Origin: Apis mellifera
Taxonomy: Eukaryota; Arthropoda; Insecta; Hymenoptera; Apidae
Assembly (NCBI RefSeq): GCF_003254395.2
Contig: NC_037651.1
Location: 10,343,001-10,407,000 of the forward strand
Length of the DNA stretch: 64,000 nt
Direction: 5' to 3'
In this document: positions 59,029 through 64,000 of the stretch, piece by piece
How the letters are laid out: every line of letters begins with the position of its first letter
Position numbering within the stretch: position 1 is the stretch's first letter
Position numbers and translations under genes: made by a program
Notes under the pieces: model-generated
What the model saw: only the letters and a program-made list of their open reading frames with translations
Told to the model about the DNA's origin: nothing
Database searches by the model: none

Positions 59029-61281
59029 AAAAAGAAAGAAAAAAAAGAAACGAAAATCGTGAAAACAACGTAGGAAAATGATCGCGTTGTCGCGATAGAA
59101 TATTTCCATTCGACTTTTCAGACTCGAAAGTCTGAAAAAGAATTTGCGTAGTCTGGATAAAATGCACACGCTAGTCAACGATGCGAATATATAGTACGTA
59201 TAGTGCATATTTACACGCGGAGTGCGTACTTGTATGCGCGTATGCCTCGATCCACATCTGCACGCGAGATTCTCTGGAGGGGTCTGTCACGCTTACAAAT
59301 AGCTGACCTCGCTTCGTCGCCTCTATCAATGGCTCGACAGTGGTCTGAATGACTTTTATGCCTCTTCCTCTTACTACGCCCTGTCGCGAGATAGCCTTCG
59401 CTCCCTCGTTTCTTCCCATTTTTCTTTTTCATCATCAGTTCGCGTATCGCGCGATCGCTCGATCTACGCGCCGCCGAATTGATGAAATTTCAACGAAAAA
59501 TTAATTTTAACCGCCCTCTTTCCGGCGAAGCGATATCCTCGTTTCTTGTAATTTCAAAAAATATAACGATATATATAACGCGTGGAAACGATACGATTTT
59601 CCGATCGATCATTGACTCGTTCGACATCGTTGTCGCGATTTAAAGGAATCCTCGAATTTGCGCGTTCCTTGCTTATTAACGTTCGATAACGTAGAATACG
59701 TTCGTCGGTAACGAAGTTTGTTACGTTACCGCTCGTATACCGACCGGTTACCAACTTGGTTCGCCATCGTTCGGTCGTACCTTCCGTCAGTAAGACGCGA
59801 ATCATGCGTACGGTCGATAAATCGTTCTTTTATGAATTTCGTACTTTCTTCTTTATCCGTTCTTTCCTTTTTCCCTGAAATTTTGAATCGATCGGTAACA
59901 CGTTCAAGTAATCGGATACGCGTAGCATATAGCAACGCTTCTTTTTTTCTCTTTTCTCTCGTAGGACGTTTCGACGAAGGGAACGAATAAATAATATACG
60001 ATCGAGAAAAAAAATTACTCTCGTCCGCATTCTCGCGAAGCGTTATATTCGTTCGAGAACTTGGTCGTCAACACCCATCGTCGTCGTCGTCGAACGATCA
60101 TTCCGAGATTCCGGTAATTCTAGCTCGTTAATTTTTACGACCGAGAAGTAGCGTGTGTCACGATTGCATCGCGTTAATTAGATAAAATTAAAACGACAAA
60201 GCATCTCGTTTCTCGGAAGGATTCGATCCGAGTAATCGGTAACGAATACCGTGTTTGGGATCGTTACGATAGCGTTGGAATCGTTATATATGACAATTCG
60301 ACGGAAACGAAAGAAAAAAAAAAGAGTGGGGAAAGGAGGGGGGGGCATCGATGATCTTCGCGACGAGAAAAAAAAAATTCTTCTCAGAGAGAATTTCTCG
60401 GTAGATCATCCCTGGTCCCGTTTTGTTTGCCGTCCACTTTCGCGATCATCCGAGCTTCTTTTTCTTCGACTTGTCCGGTTTCACGGAATCGTCATGAGGT
60501 CGCAGGGTCACGTCGTATCTTTATCACGACTCGGTGTAACCGTCAGCGCGTTATCGGCCGGCCGATAACGCACGTGCAAAATAGTATGCGTCGATTGATC
60601 TTCACGTTCGGTTATTAGCGAGGGATTGCAAAAAGAGAGAGAGAGGGGAAAAAAAAAAGAAAAAAAAAAGAGAGAAAAAAAAGAGGGGGGAGAAAAGAAA
60701 AGAGAAAAAGAGAAGAGGAAAAGAAGAGGAGAAAAAAGGAACTCGGCCGACTGGCTCCTGTATGGATTTCTCCGTCATCGCGGCCTCGTTATTAATGAGC
60801 CGCGCTATCGCGTTCCACGATAATGGAAACGTTTGAAAAATACGGGAATTCTTTCGAATCGACGATGTTTACCGAGAGAGAGAGAGCCGAGAATCGATCG
60901 AACTTTTCGGAAGGATGATCGAGTCGATCGAAATCGCTGACTAATATATATCCGCCCTTTCGACAAGTATCGGTTTAACGGTCGGTATTCGATAACAACT
61001 GTTCTCGCATAACGATGAAAAGTATCGCGATCGATAAACCGATAATAAATATTCCATCGGATCATCGATGATAATCCGTTGCTCGAGCCGAAAATATATA
61101 TATATATATACGAAGAATCCATCTAAGATCGATGAATGGAAAAAATTTAGAGAAAAATTTCCTTCTCCGTTTTCGATCCAATTTCTCCCTCTCACCCACT
61201 ATTCATCGTACAATATTTTATCGTTGATCGTAATTACAATCTTTTTTCTTTTCTTTCTTCTCAAAAGATGGTGCGAACACA

Positions 61282-61304
61282 CAGGTAGCGGAGAACACAG
61301 GTGA
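61282..61304 (+). promoter_or_regulatory. CAGGTAG / CAGGTGA pair before bantam
   Basis: CAGGTAG (61282-61288) is the canonical Zelda/TAGteam heptamer of insects. A near copy, CAGGTGA (61298-61304), follows 16 bp later, and both are preceded by ACA. They lie 35-60 bp upstream of the hairpin. This is a short motif, so chance is possible. Confidence 0.3.
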
Positions 61305-61338
61305 AGGAAACAAGAATGCAACGTGAAGAAATATCGAA

Positions 61339-61410
61339 AACGAAACTGGTTTTCACAATGATTTGACAGATAGATTCGATTCTGAGATCATTGTGAAAGC
61401 TGATTTTGTT
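61339..61410 (+). ncRNA. bantam microRNA precursor hairpin
   Basis: Positions 61339-61362 pair with 61387-61410, leaving a 24-nt loop. Twelve base pairs next to the loop are perfect (TTTCACAATGAT against ATCATTGTGAAA). The next twelve positions pair with a few G-U wobbles and one C-A mismatch at 61346/61403. The 3' arm at 61383-61405 starts TGAGATCA and reads as mature bantam, differing from the fly sequence I recall only at nucleotide 11 (G for U), the form I recall in bee and several other insects. Bantam promotes growth and blocks apoptosis; in flies it represses hid and is driven by Yorkie. No other microRNA hairpin was recognised nearby. Confidence 0.96.
61383..61405 (+). ncRNA. Mature bantam-3p
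   Basis: A 23-nt 3'-arm product with seed GAGATCA (nucleotides 2-8, 61384-61390), followed by TTGTGAAAGCTGATT. The star strand would lie at about 61345-61367 (ACTGGTTTTCACAATG and onward). Confidence 0.93.
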
Positions 61411-64000
61411 GAAAAGTCGACGAAATTCTTCTTCTGACGACTCGAGTAGCGCGACGACGAGGCTGGCCTGTTCGAGCATCCCATCCCGGTTGGACGTGCA
61501 CACAGCCGTACGGCCCGTTCTACTATCGGATCTTGGAAACGATCGAAACATCGCGGAGATCGCGTGCCTTCTCATTCACACCGTCTCAGGGTGTAATTGT
61601 TGACGGATAAATAAATGGAACGGACAAAGGGGCCTCTGTTTTGCGAGGCATTGCACGACGCAGCACGCGCTTCGCGGCGCGCGCCACCAAATTTATGATT
61701 CATCAGAGAGCAGGAATGGAAAAGAGGAGAAAAGACGGAGGACGATACGCAAAAGAAGAAGAAGAAAAAAAAGAATATCTTTCGCGAAAATTGTATTGTG
61801 CAACGTTTGGAAAAATAGAGAGAGAGAGAGAGAGAGAGAAGGAGAAAACGGTTTAGCAGAATGGCAACTGTACGGTACCCACCAATCGAGTATCTGGAGC
61901 ACGAACGAGCGACGTGGTTTTTTGTCGGAATTTCCGGTAGTGATTTATCAAACGGGAAAGATGGTATCGGACGGAGAAGAAGCAACGGCAAGAAACGTGT
62001 TCTCGCGGAGAAGCTGAAGGAGCTAGAGAAGCGGAAGAAGCGAAGAAAGAAGGGAAGGGAAGGGAAGGGAAGGGTGAAGAAACGAAAGAAGAAGATGGGT
62101 TGCGAGTCGCAAAGCGGTAGGTTTATCCCGAACGCGCGAACGCTTCGGGTATACATATATATATATATGCGTGTGTGCATGCTCGAGCGCTATCAAGTGT
62201 CAAACGAACCGAACGTAAGAAAAACCAACGGTCTACCACGGAGCCGCGCGTAGCCGGCGCACAATTTTGAGTGAACGCAGCCGAAGATCGGGGAAAGAGA
62301 GGAGAGAAACTCTAGAGAGATATTTTAGATACCGTGGTGGTAACCGTGGTAACGGTGATCCACGGCCGAGGATAATACGAGGCATCGCGCCGCCTCTCCT
62401 CGACCCTCTTCTTCGAGAGGGTATCGCGCGCTTGACAGCTCGAGGAAACGAGAGTGTCCTCCAAACTCGAAACGACCACCGGAATCCATCCAACTAACTT
62501 CCCCTTTCACCCTTTTCGAGATCATCGTCGCTTCTCTCCTCTCGAGAAAGCGAAGCCTCTCCCCTCTCTCCTCCCCCTTTCTTCTTTCCTTCCTTCCTTC
62601 CTTCGTTGCTTCCACTGTGGATATATATATATATATTCTTTGTTGCAGCTCTTTGTTGCAGGCCGTGACGCGTGCATCCAGGTCCTTGGACGCGAGCCGT
62701 GATATCCGATCGGAGACCCGAGAACGTAACTCGTACGCGACTCGAGTGATTTCCCTTTTTTCCTTTCTTTCTCTCCTCCCCTCCTCCCCCTCCTACCTCG
62801 TGGCTCGTAAAAAAAATCCTTGGCAAATTGGGCCACGAGACGGGACACGCTCCTTCTCGTGTTTCGTGAGTCGATAAACTCACGGTGTGCCCCGAGTTGG
62901 TTGCCCCGACCACCGCCAAATCACGCCAGATTTATTCCTTCTCGTTCTCGGGGCTGACGTTATTTTGACAGGACCGCGAGAAAATTTATCGAGGAGAGTG
63001 GAAAGGTAATGGCAGCTACGCGAGCTCGACATTGTTTTGAGCTATTAGACGAAACAAGTGACCCTGCTCTTTTACGAGCAGTCGAGCAGTCGACCCTTCC
63101 CGATCCCGTGCTCGACGAGGGAGGGATGAGAGAGAGAGAGAGAGAGAAGGAAACCACCATCTTCCATCGTATCGACATCGTTCAAGAAAAATGCCAAAAT
63201 CTCCTCCTCGATTCGGGAATAATTCGTTAATAAGGAGGAATAAGAAGGAGACGACGTTTGAGAAGAAGAAGAAGAAGAAAAAAAAAGGTCCGGCTCGTTA
63301 TCGGAATTGGAAACCCTCTCGATCGAGAGAGTAAGAGAAACAGATTTTTACGAGTGGGGAACGTTAAAACGATGTCGTAAAAACGTCGAGCCGCGATTTT
63401 CTAGAAAACTCGTAAATTCCCTATCCACTCCACTATTTCCAACACGGTTTTCCACGACCAGTGGTCTCATTTCAGTTTTCACGTGAGCACAGTTTTCGTT
63501 CGAGGAAGGGAAACGGAGAGAGCGAGAGAGAGGACGAGGTGGCAGGCATATCGGTGAACCGTAACGCTCGAACCGTTCGAGGAGGTCTCTCGTTTCTCTG
63601 GTGGAACGCGTGAGCGGAACAAGGATCGTGCGAGCGGTGATCGAGGTGGAGGGTAGCGCACGTGCGTAACGCGCGACACACGCTCCATTCTCTCCGTCCC
63701 GGTTCTTTCGGGGCGCGGATGTCCGCACCATCGCACACGCGATTCGCTCAACTTGGCCAACAAGGCCTTCTCTCCTTCGCCTCCCCCTCCCCTCGCCCTC
63801 GCTAATACGCCCGGCCGTGTGGCTGTGTATCGCGAGGCCGCGAGGCCTCGGCCCGAGCTTTTATCACACCCGAATCGCCGCTAGCCACATGTGTACCGAG
63901 CAAAAACTTTCTTCCTCTCCCGTCTTTCTTTTTACTTTTCTCCTCCCCCTCTTTCTTCAGAGAGTCCAGAGAGAGAGAGAATGAGTCGAAGAAAACTTCA
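61411..64000. other. 3' flank of bantam; no firm gene
   Basis: This stretch holds a (GA)n array at 61817-61840, a GGAAG purine array at about 62050-62095, TA at 62152-62168 and 62618-62635, and CT/GA runs near the end. An ATG-initiated 73-codon frame at 63009-63230 has mixed composition in its first half but dissolves into GA repeat. The last 250 bp are GC-rich and may approach a promoter beyond the window, but no element decides this. Confidence 0.5.
61817..61840. repeat. (GA)n microsatellite
   Basis: A perfect GA array about 400 bp downstream of bantam. Confidence 0.9.

Larger units (their letters stand above)
40701..61338 (+). other. CpG-rich, repeat-rich 5' flank of bantam; no protein gene seen
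   Basis: In 20 kb I find no reading frame with domain character; the long open frames follow GA, CT, TTCG and CpG pentamer repeats or start without ATG. The region contains five TGACGTCA sites (48630, 49492, 50820, 52917, 54092), a CRE-plus-TATA candidate promoter at 54092-54117, CTCF-like sites at 53250 and 58347, and many microsatellites. Because bantam follows on the plus strand, much of this is likely its primary transcript and enhancer DNA, as bantam in flies also has a long non-coding precursor and large upstream control regions. Confidence 0.55.

Noticed and set aside
61861..62253. 130-residue ATG frame after bantam with lysine/arginine-rich middle
   Set aside because: The basic middle is a GGAAG purine repeat and the end runs into a TA repeat; only the first 40 residues look ordinary, and nothing supports translation.
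1..64000. CRISPR arrays, bacterial operons, integrases or viral genes
   Set aside because: The window is eukaryotic with spliced genes. The repeats are microsatellites with no spacer structure, and I recognised no transposase, reverse transcriptase, capsid or prophage motif in any frame.

Overview
The window looks like nuclear DNA of an insect, most likely a hymenopteran close to bees. It carries an insect-type Lar receptor phosphatase with many 57-173 bp introns. It also carries two conserved eukaryotic membrane-protein genes with GT-AG introns and a bantam microRNA hairpin. Very abundant AT, GA/CT, TTCG and CpG-rich pentanucleotide microsatellites fit the same picture. The species assignment is an inference; the gene identities rest on motifs read directly in translation.

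Layout. Positions 825-17866 (+) hold the 3' part of Lar (LAR/PTP-sigma/PTP-delta family receptor tyrosine phosphatase): eight fibronectin III domains, an extracellular juxtamembrane region, one transmembrane helix and two tandem PTP domains. The Ig domains and first FN3 domain lie upstream of the window. A long AT-rich 3' UTR probably runs to about 22.9 kb. Tail to tail with it is a five-exon TVP23 (FAM18) Golgi membrane protein gene on the minus strand (24766-23147). Head to head with that, across about 0.73 kb with CCAAT boxes, is a six-exon ZIP11 (SLC39A11/GufA-type) zinc transporter gene on the plus strand (25499-38980), with an 8.4 kb intron.

From about 40.7 kb to the end I find no convincing protein-coding exon. 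This part is CpG-rich and full of microsatellites. At 61339-61410 (+) it contains a nearly perfect 24-position stem whose 3' arm is the mature bantam microRNA. The 20 kb before it is therefore best read as the regulatory and primary-transcript region of bantam. Five perfect TGACGTCA palindromes lie between 48.6 and 54.1 kb, the last one 10 bp upstream of a TATA box.

The genes do not form one pathway. Lar acts at the plasma membrane in adhesion and axon/synapse signalling, TVP23 in Golgi/endosome traffic, ZIP11 in zinc transport, and bantam in growth and survival. The most useful items for follow-up are the bantam hairpin and its CRE-studded flank, a candidate 24-nt Lar microexon at 144-167, and an in-frame stop-free 57-nt Lar intron.
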